Source: an uncultured Olleya sp.
Lineage (GTDB): Bacteria; Bacteroidota; Bacteroidia; Flavobacteriales; Flavobacteriaceae
Direction: 5' to 3'
DNA length: 64,000 nucleotides
NCBI GenBank assembly: GCA_947503885.1
Contig: CANNFD010000005.1
Location: 62,001-126,000, forward strand
Shown: piece after piece, positions 52,362-61,427 of the stretch
Position numbering within the stretch: the stretch's first letter is position 1
How the letters are laid out: each line of letters starts with the position of its first letter
Position numbers and translations under genes: made by a program
The notes under the pieces: model-generated
What the model was told of the DNA's origin: nothing
Seen by the model: the letters and a program-made list of their open reading frames with translations, nothing else
Database searches by the model: none

Positions 52362-53360
52362 ATGATTACTGTCGCCATAAATGGTTTTGGTCGTATTGGA
52401 AGACGTGTCTTTAGGTTACTTCATAATAACACACAAATTAAAGTTGTTGCTATTAATGACTTGGCAGATGCTAAAACATTAAGTCACTTATTAAAGTATG
52501 ATAGCATACATGGTGTATTTCCTGCAGACCTATCGGCTATAGAAAACACAATTATTGTCAATCAAACTAACATACCGCTTTTAAATCAAAAACACCCTAA
52601 AGACATTGATTGGAGTCCTTTTTCTCCAGATTTTGTAATAGAGTCTTCAGGTAAGTTTAAAACTACTACAGACCTACAACATCATATCAAAAATGGTGCA
52701 AAGCGAGTTATTTTAAGTGTCCCACCAACCGAGGACGATATTAAAACTATTGTTTTAGGGGTTAACCAAAATGATTTAGACGGGTCAGAAACTATTATTT
52801 CTAATGCATCATGCACAACAAATAATGCAGCTCCGATGATTGATATCATTAATGACCTTTGCGGAATAAATCAAGCTTATATTACAACTATACACTCCTA
52901 TACAACAGATCAAAGTTTACACGACCAGCCACATCGAGACTTACGTCGTGCAAGAGCAGCAGGTCAAAGTATAGTTCCAACCACAACGGGAGCTGCCAAA
53001 GCATTAACTAAAATTTTTCCTGATTTATCAGACGTTATTGGTGGTTGTGGTATCAGAGTTCCGGTGGCAAATGGATCACTTACAGATATCACATTTAATG
53101 TTAAAAAATCTGTAACTATTGAAGAAATTAACCAAGCTTTTAAAAAAGCTTCAGAAGAAAAATTTAAAGATATTTTAGAATATACAGAGGACCCAATTGT
53201 ATCTATTGATATTGTTGGAAATCCACACTCTTGCATATTTGATGCTCAAATGACATCAGTTATTGGGACCATGGTTAAAATTATTGGATGGTACGATAAC
53301 GAGACCGGTTACTCTAGCAGGATTATTGACCTGATTTCCAATTTATCTGAAAACAAATAA
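52362..53360 (+). CDS. gap: Type I glyceraldehyde-3-phosphate dehydrogenase
   Basis: A 332-residue NAD(P)-dependent dehydrogenase of glycolysis or gluconeogenesis. The Rossmann motif is AINGFGRIGRRVFR, the catalytic Cys151 lies in SNASCTTNN and the active-site His is in TIHSYTTDQ. The C-terminal WYDNETGYS motif is complete. Whether it is the catabolic or anabolic isozyme cannot be told. The start codon follows the lipA stop by one base, suggesting co-transcription with lipA, which is an unusual pairing. Confidence 0.94.
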   Translation: MITVAINGFGRIGRRVFRLLHNNTQIKVVAINDLADAKTLSHLLKYDSIHGVFPADLSAIENTIIVNQTNIPLLNQKHPKDIDWSPFSPDFVIESSGKFKTTTDLQHHIKNGAKRVILSVPPTEDDIKTIVLGVNQNDLDGSETIISNASCTTNNAAPMIDIINDLCGINQAYITTIHSYTTDQSLHDQPHRDLRRARAAGQSIVPTTTGAAKALTKIFPDLSDVIGGCGIRVPVANGSLTDITFNVKKSVTIEEINQAFKKASEEKFKDILEYTEDPIVSIDIVGNPHSCIFDAQMTSVIGTMVKIIGWYDNETGYSSRIIDLISNLSENK

Positions 53361-53374
53361 CTTATATCGGATAA

Positions 53375-53400
53375 ATATTTATATTTGTTTATATAAATAT
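53375..53400. promoter_or_regulatory. Inverted repeat overlapping the promoter of the hybrid kinase
   Basis: A perfect 10-bp inverted repeat (ATATTTATAT at 53375-53384 and ATATAAATAT at 53391-53400, 6-base gap) encloses the -7 box TATATTTG (53380-53387). The start codon is at 53406. The arms are pure AT, so the repeat could arise by chance. An operator is possible. Confidence 0.4.
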
Positions 53401-53405
53401 AAAAA

Positions 53406-55634
53406 ATGAAGTCCCATTTTACTACTCTTTTTACGTGCTTAATACTTTGTTTATCAAACATAGGTCTGCAAGCACAAAACTTAACAGAAAAAGAAAAGGA
53501 TGTCATTAAAGCTAAAATTAATTTTAATATTAGTTTAGCTCAAAAAAACATTGACTCTAACCAATTTTATAAAGCACAAGACGATTTAGACCAGGCGCTA
53601 GCCTTAGCTAATCAGATTAATGATAATAAAAGTATAGGATTAATTTATTCTAAAATTGGTAAAATTCAGTTTATAACTGAAGAACCTACCGAAGCTTTAC
53701 AAACTTTAATTAAAGCTATAGAAAAACAACGCTTTGCAGAAGACAATATAAACATTGCAGAAACCTATAAGACTATTGGTAATGTTTACATGAGCAAAAA
53801 TAATTTTAAGCGAGCATTAGATTACTTTAACTCTGCCCAACAGTTATTTGAGAATGAAGACTTACATGATTTTGAAGCAGAAACTGTTATTTACAAAGGA
53901 GACGTCTATTATAATTTAGAGGAATACAAAAAAGCTGAAACAGAATATAAAAATGCTGTTAGTATATCTAAACAATATTTAAATAATAAAATACTAAGTA
54001 GTGCCTACATTAATCTTGGTAAAAATACGATCATATTAGGTGATTTAGAAGAGGCTGAAAGTATTACAATGCAAGGTTTAAATATTGCCAAACAAAATAA
54101 TTTTGCAGACCTACTAAACAATGCCTATCAAGTTTTAAGTGATATCTATAATGAAAAAGCAAATTACAAAAAAGCAAATCAATATTTAAAAAAACATATA
54201 GCACTTAATGATTCTTTATTAAAAGCTAAGCGTAACTATCTTTCTCCAGAAAAAAGGTTAAGTAAACTTTATAATAATCAGATTGAATATCAAAAAGAAA
54301 AAGAAGCTGACTTAGAAAAAGAAGCTAGTTCTACTTGGTTAGAAAAATTAACCACAATTTTAAGTATCGCTTTAATAACAATCTTGTCTTTACTTACATT
54401 ATCACTTTATAAAAACAATAACATTAGATTAAAATCTAATAATATTTTACATAAAAAAAATGCTGAATTAACCATTGCGATGGAAAAAGCAGAATTAGCT
54501 ACAAAAACTAAAGCTAACTTCTTATCAACAGTTACGCATGAGCTTAGGACACCACTTTACGCGGTAACGGGTTTAACTAATATGTTATTAGAAGAAAACC
54601 CAAAACCAGAGCAAGTACAGCATTTAAAATCATTAAAATTTTCTGGAGACTACCTATTAACTTTTATTAATGACATCCTTCAAATTAATAAGATTGAAGC
54701 GAACAAAGTAGATATCGAACCTGAAGTATTTAATTTAAAAAAGAAAGTAGAAAATGTAATTTCAGCATTAAACAACTCTGCTTTAGACAACAACATTACG
54801 TTGCATTTAGAGTATGACAGAGATTTGCCAAACAACTTTATAGCAGATCAATTAAAGATTTCTCAGGTATTAATTAACCTTATTGGTAACTCGATTAAGT
54901 TTACCAAAGATGGTGATATTTGGGTTAGAGTCATTAAACAAAACCAATCTAATAACGACTTTATATTACGTTTTGAAGTTGAAGATAACGGTATTGGAAT
55001 AAGTCAAGAAAAACAAGAAAACATGTTTGAAAGTTTCTCTCAGGGCTCTATCCAAATCAACAGAAAATATGGAGGAACAGGTCTTGGGCTATCAATTGTT
55101 AAAGGGCTAATAGACATATTAAAAGGAAAAATATACATGAAGAGTGAGCTTGGTAAAGGCACCACTTTTTTCTTTGAAATACCATTAAAAAAGAGCGATG
55201 AAGTTATCGTTAATAAAAAAGCAAATTACTTTAATGAAGTTGACGAGATAGAACTAAGTAACATCAAAATTTTAGTTGTCGAGGATAATAAGATCAACCA
55301 AATGATCACCAAAAAAATCCTTAATAAAATGAAGCTATATTGCGATGTTGTTGATAATGGCGAGGATGCTGTAGACCGAGTTAAAACACATAATTACGAT
55401 GTTGTTTTAATGGATATACATATGCCAGGAATTAGCGGTATAGAGGCTACTAAAATTATTAGGAGTTTTGATAAAAAGCTAACTATCTTTGCGTTAACAG
55501 CAGTTACTATAGAAGATAAAATGCAAGAATTTGATGAAGCTGGTTTTACAGACATTATCCCTAAACCTTTTAAACAAGAGGATTTTGAGAAAAAACTATT
55601 TAACGCATTAATGCTTACAGAAAAAACCAGCTAG
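53406..55634 (+). CDS. TPR-domain hybrid sensor histidine kinase/response regulator
   Basis: A 742-residue two-component protein. A signal peptide is followed by about seven TPR repeats (residues 30-290, for example ALQTLIKAIEKQRFAEDNIN). One membrane helix lies near 316-336 (LTTILSIALITILSLLTL), followed by a coiled coil. The HisKA domain has the phosphorylated His378 in STVTHELRTP. HATPase_c has N boxes in LIGNSIKFT and GTGLGLSIV. A REC domain carries Asp670 in VVLMDIHMPG. The TPR part faces the periplasm, so a peptide or protein signal is likely. There is no DNA-binding output, so it presumably acts through phosphotransfer. Confidence 0.92.
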   Translation: MKSHFTTLFTCLILCLSNIGLQAQNLTEKEKDVIKAKINFNISLAQKNIDSNQFYKAQDDLDQALALANQINDNKSIGLIYSKIGKIQFITEEPTEALQTLIKAIEKQRFAEDNINIAETYKTIGNVYMSKNNFKRALDYFNSAQQLFENEDLHDFEAETVIYKGDVYYNLEEYKKAETEYKNAVSISKQYLNNKILSSAYINLGKNTIILGDLEEAESITMQGLNIAKQNNFADLLNNAYQVLSDIYNEKANYKKANQYLKKHIALNDSLLKAKRNYLSPEKRLSKLYNNQIEYQKEKEADLEKEASSTWLEKLTTILSIALITILSLLTLSLYKNNNIRLKSNNILHKKNAELTIAMEKAELATKTKANFLSTVTHELRTPLYAVTGLTNMLLEENPKPEQVQHLKSLKFSGDYLLTFINDILQINKIEANKVDIEPEVFNLKKKVENVISALNNSALDNNITLHLEYDRDLPNNFIADQLKISQVLINLIGNSIKFTKDGDIWVRVIKQNQSNNDFILRFEVEDNGIGISQEKQENMFESFSQGSIQINRKYGGTGLGLSIVKGLIDILKGKIYMKSELGKGTTFFFEIPLKKSDEVIVNKKANYFNEVDEIELSNIKILVVEDNKINQMITKKILNKMKLYCDVVDNGEDAVDRVKTHNYDVVLMDIHMPGISGIEATKIIRSFDKKLTIFALTAVTIEDKMQEFDEAGFTDIIPKPFKQEDFEKKLFNALMLTEKTS

Positions 55635-55639
55635 CACGA

Positions 55640-56644
55640 CTACTTTAAAGCAAATGTCTTTATAAGACTTTCAAACAAAACAGCATTATCCACTTCTGTT
55701 TTAATAGGTAAGTAATACAATTTACCCATTAAAGACGGTTCTGTTTTTAAACGCATATAATCCTTTTCGGTAGTAATAATACATTTATATTTAGATAAAT
55801 ACTCAATCTCTGATGAAGTAAATAAATGGTGATCTTTAAACTCGATATGCTCAAAATTTAAATTATTTTTTTCTAAAAAAGCCACCAAAGGTTTAGCATT
55901 TGCAATCCCTGTAACTAACTTAAAACTTGGCAATTGGTTTATTGCAACCTTATTGGTTTCAGTAACAACATACTCACCATAACTAATAGAGCTAAAAAAA
56001 ACATGCTGATTAGATAATGGCTGTATCTCTGTAATAATGTTTTGCTTATCACTTTCACTTAAATCAGTTGGACATTTGGTTACTACAATTAAATCCGCAC
56101 GTTTAGCACCAGATTTTGGCTCGCGTAAATTACCAGTTGGCAACACAAAATCTTTAGTATAGATATTATTATAAGTCGTTAATAAAATATTTAACCCTGC
56201 TTTAACTTTTCTGTGCTGAAAAGCATCATCTAAAACAATTACATCAGGTTTAGGCTTGGTGTTTAATAGTTTAGATATACCTTCTTGCCTATTAGCATCT
56301 ACTGCAACAAGCACATCTTCTGAAAACTTATTATAAAACTGAAACGGTTCATCTCCTAAACTTTCTGCATTAGATGTAGGATTTCCTAATACAAACCCGG
56401 TGCTTTTTCTACCATACCCCCTACTAAGTGTCGCTAACTTTACATCTTCTTTTAATAGTCTAATTAAATATTCAACCATTGGTGTTTTACCTGTCCCACC
56501 TGTACTTAAATTACCAACACAAATAACTGGTAGATCGTAACTTTTAGACGTTCTCCACCCTTTATCATACATGATATTTCTAAACCAAGTTATGACATAA
56601 TAAACCGGAACAATAGGAAATAATAAAAGACGTAAAAATTTCAT
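55640..56644 (-). CDS. lpxK: Tetraacyldisaccharide 4'-kinase LpxK
   Basis: A 334-residue membrane-associated kinase that adds the 4'-phosphate to lipid A. The N-terminal hydrophobic segment (LFPIVPVYYVITWFRNIM) anchors it. The P-loop-like motif is NLSTGGTGKTPMVEYLI and the catalytic-site strand VDANRQEG is followed by VIVLDDAFQHRKV. It ends in the usual TTEKDYMRL region. It is convergent with the hybrid kinase (5 bases apart) and divergent from the Nif3-family gene. Confidence 0.93.
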   Translation of the reverse strand: MKFLRLLLFPIVPVYYVITWFRNIMYDKGWRTSKSYDLPVICVGNLSTGGTGKTPMVEYLIRLLKEDVKLATLSRGYGRKSTGFVLGNPTSNAESLGDEPFQFYNKFSEDVLVAVDANRQEGISKLLNTKPKPDVIVLDDAFQHRKVKAGLNILLTTYNNIYTKDFVLPTGNLREPKSGAKRADLIVVTKCPTDLSESDKQNIITEIQPLSNQHVFFSSISYGEYVVTETNKVAINQLPSFKLVTGIANAKPLVAFLEKNNLNFEHIEFKDHHLFTSSEIEYLSKYKCIITTEKDYMRLKTEPSLMGKLYYLPIKTEVDNAVLFESLIKTFALK

Positions 56645-56664
56645 TTAAATAATTTAGTATCTAA

Positions 56665-56684
56665 TTTCATTTTTAAAAATGAAA
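56665..56684. promoter_or_regulatory. Perfect 20-bp palindrome between lpxK and the Nif3-family gene
   Basis: TTTCATTTTTAAAAATGAAA is a perfect 20-base palindrome in the 109-base divergent region, 20 bases from the lpxK start and 36 bases upstream of the -7 box at 56721. Its symmetry and place suit an operator for a homodimeric regulator. It is AT-rich, and only one copy is seen in the window. Confidence 0.4.
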
Positions 56685-56720
56685 AACATATAACATTAAG
56701 AGTAACGAAAGTAAATATTT

Positions 56721-56728
56721 TATATTTG
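56721..56728 (+). promoter_or_regulatory. Predicted -7 box of the Nif3-family gene
   Basis: TATATTTG (TAnnTTTG) lies 25 bases before the ATG at 56754. Confidence 0.45.
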
Positions 56729-56753
56729 TTTTAAATAATAAAGACAGAAAAGT

Positions 56754-57848
56754 ATGTTAGTTAAAGACTTAATTAGTCATATAGAAGAAATAGCGCCTTT
56801 AAAATATGCAGAAGATTTTGATAATGTTGGATTGCTTATTGGCGATAAAAACACTACTGTTACAGGTGTATTAGTAACACTTGACACCTTAGAAGCTGTT
56901 GTTGATGAAGCAATAGAAAACAATTGTAACTTTATTTTAAGTTTTCATCCAATAATTTTTAAAGGGTTAAAAAGTATAACAGGTAAAAACTATGTAGAGC
57001 GTACTGTATTAAAAGCAATCAAAAACAATATAGCCATTTACGCTATACACACAGCATTAGACAACGACAAAGACGGTGTAAATGCAATGATATGCAATCA
57101 GCTAAACCTTAAAAAACAACGTATATTAATACCGCAAAAGCAAACTATAAAAAAATTAACAACGTACGCACCAAAAGCTGAAGCAGAAGCACTTAGAAAC
57201 GCTTTATTTAGTATTGGTGCTGGAAAAATTGGTAATTACTCTGATTGCAGTTTTAATATTGAAGGCTCAGGAACCTTTAAACCAAATGATGACGCTACCC
57301 CTTCTATAGGTAAAATTGGAGAACGACATACTGAAGAAGAAACACAAATAAATATAACCTTTGCTAAACATTTAGAAAGTAAAGTTTTAAAAACGCTTTT
57401 TGAAGCACATTCCTATGAAGAGGTAGCATACGAGATTAGTACATTAGAAAATACCAATCAAAATATTGGAATGGGTATGATTGCAGAATTAGAAAATGAG
57501 CTTTCAGAAACAGAATTTTTAAACTATTTAAAGAAAAAAATGAATGTTTCTAATATTAGACACTCACAATTAACAAATAAACCCATAAAAAAAGTAGCAG
57601 TATTAGGTGGCTCAGGAAGTTTTGCTATAAATGCAGCAAAAGCAGCAGGAGCCGATGTTTTTGTTACTGCCGACTTAAAATATCACGACTTTTTTCAAGC
57701 AGAAAACAACATTTTATTAGCAGATATTGGGCATTATGAAAGTGAACAATACACAAAAAATGGTTTAGTAGCAATACTTACGAAAAAAATTCCTAATTTT
57801 GCATTCATTTTATCGAACACAAATACCAATCCTGTTAAGTATTTTTAA
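56754..57848 (+). CDS. Nif3-like dinuclear metal centre protein
   Basis: A 364-residue Nif3/YqfO-type protein. The metal-binding halves are seen as FDNVGLLIGD, FILSFHPIIFKGLKS, IYAIHTALDNDKDGVN and, at the C-terminus, AADLKYH-like VFVTADLKYHDFF with DIGHYESEQ. An inserted ACT-like domain (about 125-235) separates the two halves, as in YqfO. The fold forms hexamers; its biochemical role is poorly known (GTP cyclohydrolase 1 type 2 has been proposed). The zinc-ribbon-family gene follows by 3 bases, so they form an operon. Confidence 0.88.
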   Translation: MLVKDLISHIEEIAPLKYAEDFDNVGLLIGDKNTTVTGVLVTLDTLEAVVDEAIENNCNFILSFHPIIFKGLKSITGKNYVERTVLKAIKNNIAIYAIHTALDNDKDGVNAMICNQLNLKKQRILIPQKQTIKKLTTYAPKAEAEALRNALFSIGAGKIGNYSDCSFNIEGSGTFKPNDDATPSIGKIGERHTEEETQINITFAKHLESKVLKTLFEAHSYEEVAYEISTLENTNQNIGMGMIAELENELSETEFLNYLKKKMNVSNIRHSQLTNKPIKKVAVLGGSGSFAINAAKAAGADVFVTADLKYHDFFQAENNILLADIGHYESEQYTKNGLVAILTKKIPNFAFILSNTNTNPVKYF

Positions 57849-57851
57849 AAT

Positions 57852-58634
57852 ATGGCAAAGACAAAAGAAGCAACCGTAGAAGATCGCCTAAGAGCGTTAT
57901 ATGATCTACAATTAATAGACTCTAGAATTGACGAAATAAGAAGCGTACGTGGAGAATTACCTTTAGAGGTTAGCGATTTAGAAGACGAAGTTGCAGGATT
58001 AAAAACTAGATTAGAAAAATTAGAAGACAGTTTAAGCAATGTAGATGCTGAAATTACTTCTAAGAAAAATTTGATTGAAGAATCTAAAGCTTTAATCAAA
58101 AAGTACTCTGAGCAACAAAAAAATGTTAGAAATAACAGAGAATTTAACTCTTTAACTAAAGAAGTTGAATACCAAGAATTAGAAATTGAATTAGCTGAAA
58201 AACATATCAGAGAATTTAAAGCTCAAATAGAGCAGAAAAAAGAAGTTATTGCTAAGACAAAAGAGCATAACAAAGAGCGTGAAACTCACTTAAAACATAA
58301 GAAAAGCGAATTAGATGCTATCTTAAAAGAAACTGAGAAAGAGGAAAAAGCGTTAATTGCTAAGTCTGATGATTATAAAAATAAAATCGAAGAACGTTTA
58401 GTAAAAGCTTACAACCGCATTAGAGCAAATGTAAAGAATGGATTAGCAGTAGTACCAATTGAAAGAGGTGCATCTGGAGGATCTTACTTTACAATTCCAC
58501 CACAAGTACAAATGGAAATTGCTGCTCGTAAAAAAATTATTACTGATGAGCACAGTGGACGTATACTTGTAGATGCTGCTTTAGCAGACGAACAAAAAAT
58601 CAAAATGGAAAAAATGTTTGCTAAATTATCGTAA
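57852..58634 (+). CDS. Coiled-coil protein of the zinc-ribbon family with all zinc cysteines lost
   Basis: A 260-residue protein of the COG1579 type. A long N-terminal coiled coil (about 15-190, rich in Glu, Lys, Leu) is followed by the C-terminal ribbon region (GGSYFTIPPQVQMEIAARKK and ITDEHSGRILVD). The four positions that hold zinc cysteines in the family (CxxC and CxxC) are Ser208, Ser211, Asp232 and Ser235 here; the protein has no cysteine at all. The fold may persist without metal. It follows the Nif3-family gene by 3 bases, a pairing frequent in bacteria. A strong terminator follows. Confidence 0.88.
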   Translation: MAKTKEATVEDRLRALYDLQLIDSRIDEIRSVRGELPLEVSDLEDEVAGLKTRLEKLEDSLSNVDAEITSKKNLIEESKALIKKYSEQQKNVRNNREFNSLTKEVEYQELEIELAEKHIREFKAQIEQKKEVIAKTKEHNKERETHLKHKKSELDAILKETEKEEKALIAKSDDYKNKIEERLVKAYNRIRANVKNGLAVVPIERGASGGSYFTIPPQVQMEIAARKKIITDEHSGRILVDAALADEQKIKMEKMFAKLS

Positions 58635-58651
58635 ACAATTTTAATATTATA

Positions 58652-58684
58652 AAAAGCCTTTACAATTTGTAAAGGCTTTTTTTT
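58652..58684 (+). terminator. Terminator of the Nif3-zinc-ribbon operon
   Basis: A 13-bp stem AAAAGCCTTTACA/TGTAAAGGCTTTT with a 3-base loop and a T-run. It starts 18 bases after the stop codon. Confidence 0.9.
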
Positions 58685-58774
58685 GCTCTAATATTAAAAA
58701 TTATGAAACCTTTATTACTCTTTAAATTAAGGATTGCATAATTTATACGTCCAATTGAAAAAGAAAAAAGCACT

Positions 58775-59431
58775 ATGAAAAAATTAATTCCGTTTTTATT
58801 ACTATCCGCATTATTTAGCTGTAACAACCAAGCACAAACCAATCCAAAACTAGAAGCAATTAAAAATGCAACCCCAGTTGAAATACCTTTAGAAAACGGA
58901 AAAGCTAAAGCCTATTTTGCTAGTGGTTGCTTTTGGTGCGTAGAGGCTATTTACGAAAGTGTAAAAGGTGTAGATGAAGTTATAAATGGATACGCAGGTG
59001 GATTTACCGATAATCCAACTTACGAGAAAAGTAATACTGGAAAAACTGGACATGCAGAAGCTGTTGAAGTCATTTACAACCCTAAAGTTGTTAGCTATGA
59101 AACTTTAGTAGATGTTTATTTTGCATCGCAAAACCCAACTCAAGTTAATGGCCAAGGTCCAGATAGAGGTAGTCAATACCGCTCAATTATTTTTTATCAA
59201 AACGACTCTCAAAAACAAATAATTGAAACTAAAAAGGCTTCTTTAGCAAAAAAATTAAACGCTAAAATAGCTGCAGAAGTTTACCCATTTATAAAGTTTT
59301 GGATTGGTGAAGACTATCATCAAAACTACGAAAAACTACATCCTGAAAACCCATATATCCAAAATGTATCTATTCCTAGATTGAAAAAATTTCAATCAAA
59401 AATGCCTAAAGTGCTGAAACAAAAACACTAA
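58775..59431 (+). CDS. msrA: Peptide-methionine (S)-S-oxide reductase, lipoprotein form
   Basis: A 218-residue MsrA that repairs oxidised methionine with thioredoxin-type reductants. A lipoprotein signal (LFSC, acylated Cys16) precedes the catalytic domain, so the enzyme is exported and anchored rather than cytosolic. The active site is GCFWCVEAIYE with Cys52 and Cys55. Other signatures are NGYAGGFTDNPTYE, GPDRGSQYRSIIF and EDYHQNYEKLHPE. No resolving Cys is found near the C-terminus, so Cys55 may resolve. It is monocistronic. Confidence 0.93.
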   Translation: MKKLIPFLLLSALFSCNNQAQTNPKLEAIKNATPVEIPLENGKAKAYFASGCFWCVEAIYESVKGVDEVINGYAGGFTDNPTYEKSNTGKTGHAEAVEVIYNPKVVSYETLVDVYFASQNPTQVNGQGPDRGSQYRSIIFYQNDSQKQIIETKKASLAKKLNAKIAAEVYPFIKFWIGEDYHQNYEKLHPENPYIQNVSIPRLKKFQSKMPKVLKQKH

Positions 59432-59543
59432 GACTTATCCTTTCATCTTATTTTAAGTGTATTTTAGCGATATAGAAAGTACTTTTTTAATTGAATTATC
59501 AATTTTGATGTACAGCTATTACTTTAGTAAAAAACTTAAACAC

Positions 59544-61427
59544 ATGAAAAAAGGTTTCCTTTTTAGTAGTATTATCTTGTTATGCTTTATAGCTAACGCT
59601 CAAACATCAGAAGTTATTATTTCTGTTAATTGGCCTAATTGGTCTACAGAAAACAAAGTTGAGCTATATGACCCATCGGGAACTTTGATCACACCAATTA
59701 TATCTAATAATTATGGAACAAGCTCAGATACCCCATACGATAATGGGGCTGGAGAAAATTATGGCTTTTTAATTGATAACGAAAACAACCCTAATGGCAC
59801 CGGTTATTATGTTACAGTCTATGACAATTACGGAGATGGGTGGAATAACGGTGGAACAATGACTATTACTGTTGATGGAGCTACTGTTGTTAATTTTGAC
59901 GGGCAATTTAGCGCAAGTGGCTCAAACATAGAAATTACAGAAACCTTTTATTTTAGAGTTGGAGATCCAGTACCTCCAACAGCTGGTGATTCTATATTTG
60001 ATGGTAGCGGTAATAATTATATAGAATATATTAAAGGTAATTTACCTATTATTATATCTGCTCCCCATGGAGGTACAATAACATCTGGAGCGTTACCAAA
60101 CAGATCGTGTGGTGTATCAGAACCAGATGACAATACTACTACATTAATTAGAGCAATACAGGATGAGATTTACTCTCAAACTGGTGGATATGCACATGTT
60201 ATTATTAATAATTTAAATAGAATAAAATTAGACCCTAACAGAGATAAAGAGGAAGCTACCTGTAATAATTTAGCCTCCGGAATTGATAATCCATTATATT
60301 ACTGGAATGCTTGGCATGGCTTTATTGATGAAGCAAGTGCATCTGTTGAAGCTAATTGGGGTAAAGGCTTATATATTGACCTACACGGACAAAGTCATAG
60401 TACTCCAAGAATAGAAATCGGGTATAGAATCTCTAGAACAGATTTGTTAAATGGAGATGTAAGCGCTATAACTGGTACATCTATTACAAGTCTTGTTAGT
60501 AATAACATCAACGGGTTAACACAAGAGGAATTGGTAAGAGGTCCTAACAGTTTAGGAGCTTTATTTCACAATGCTCCAGGCACATATTATGCAAGTCAGA
60601 ATTATCCTGGTTGTGGCAGAAACGGAACTAATGGTTACAGAGCAACACCAAGTAATTATAATTTTAGTTCTGGAAATTGTAATGATACAGCACCTAATAA
60701 CAGTAATTATTTTAGTGGTTTTTACTATAATAACGAAAGACATGGTTCAGGTCCTGCAGCAAGTGATGGCCTTGGTGGCGGTGGAGCTATCGACGGTATT
60801 ATGACCGAAGTAAATAGACGTGTAAGAGATATTGGTAGCACTTTAGAGCCTTTTGCAGTAGATTATGCTAATGTAGTACTTGATTATATAAATATTCACT
60901 ACAACGACTTTACTGGTTTCAGCTATCAAAATTCTAGTTATGACTTAGCAGACTCTAACCCTACACCTACCCTTAATACAGGGGTTTCTGGTGGGCTATA
61001 TTTAAGCTCTGCTTCAGGATTAGTTGTAGACCCAGATACTGGCGAAATTGATTTATCATCCTCTACACCTGGCAACTACACTGTAACATACTCTGTTGGA
61101 CCAACATCTTTAAATAGTAATCCTAATAGATATTATGCTTCTAGTCAAAATATAACTATTACAGACAACACATTAACGGTGTCTAATTTTGATAAAATCG
61201 AATTTAAAATATACCCAAATCCTACAAATGGTATAGTCTCATTTATTTCAACTTTAGAGGTTAATAGTATTAAAGTATTTAATCTATTAGGACAAAATGT
61301 TATAAATGCAGCTTCAAATAAAACTGAAGATACGATTAACTTAAAAACATTAAAAACTGGAACTTACATCATAAAATTTTATAATAACAAATCAGAAATT
61401 GGTTCCAAAATGATCATAAAAAATTAA
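59544..61427 (+). CDS. Type IX-secreted N-formylglutamate-amidohydrolase-like protein
   Basis: A 627-residue secreted protein. Signal peptide 1-19 (IANA before QTS). An N-terminal beta-sandwich contains the DNYGDGWNNGG motif (about 95-110). An amidohydrolase-like core of the FGase type follows: LPIIISAPHGG, NLNRIKLDPNRDKEEAT and LYIDLHGQSHS hold the zinc His and Glu pattern. The Por/T9SS sorting tail (about 550-627) starts FKIYPNPTNGIVSF and ends KMIIKN. It is therefore exported by the type IX system and surface-attached or released. I start at ATG 59544, because the upstream extension has no signal peptide. The substrate is unknown. Confidence 0.87.
   Translation: MKKGFLFSSIILLCFIANAQTSEVIISVNWPNWSTENKVELYDPSGTLITPIISNNYGTSSDTPYDNGAGENYGFLIDNENNPNGTGYYVTVYDNYGDGWNNGGTMTITVDGATVVNFDGQFSASGSNIEITETFYFRVGDPVPPTAGDSIFDGSGNNYIEYIKGNLPIIISAPHGGTITSGALPNRSCGVSEPDDNTTTLIRAIQDEIYSQTGGYAHVIINNLNRIKLDPNRDKEEATCNNLASGIDNPLYYWNAWHGFIDEASASVEANWGKGLYIDLHGQSHSTPRIEIGYRISRTDLLNGDVSAITGTSITSLVSNNINGLTQEELVRGPNSLGALFHNAPGTYYASQNYPGCGRNGTNGYRATPSNYNFSSGNCNDTAPNNSNYFSGFYYNNERHGSGPAASDGLGGGGAIDGIMTEVNRRVRDIGSTLEPFAVDYANVVLDYINIHYNDFTGFSYQNSSYDLADSNPTPTLNTGVSGGLYLSSASGLVVDPDTGEIDLSSSTPGNYTVTYSVGPTSLNSNPNRYYASSQNITITDNTLTVSNFDKIEFKIYPNPTNGIVSFISTLEVNSIKVFNLLGQNVINAASNKTEDTINLKTLKTGTYIIKFYNNKSEIGSKMIIKN

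Noticed and set aside
59457-59543. Upstream GTG start of the T9SS-secreted protein
   Set aside because: It would bury the signal peptide at residue 30; ATG 59544 gives a clean N-terminal signal.
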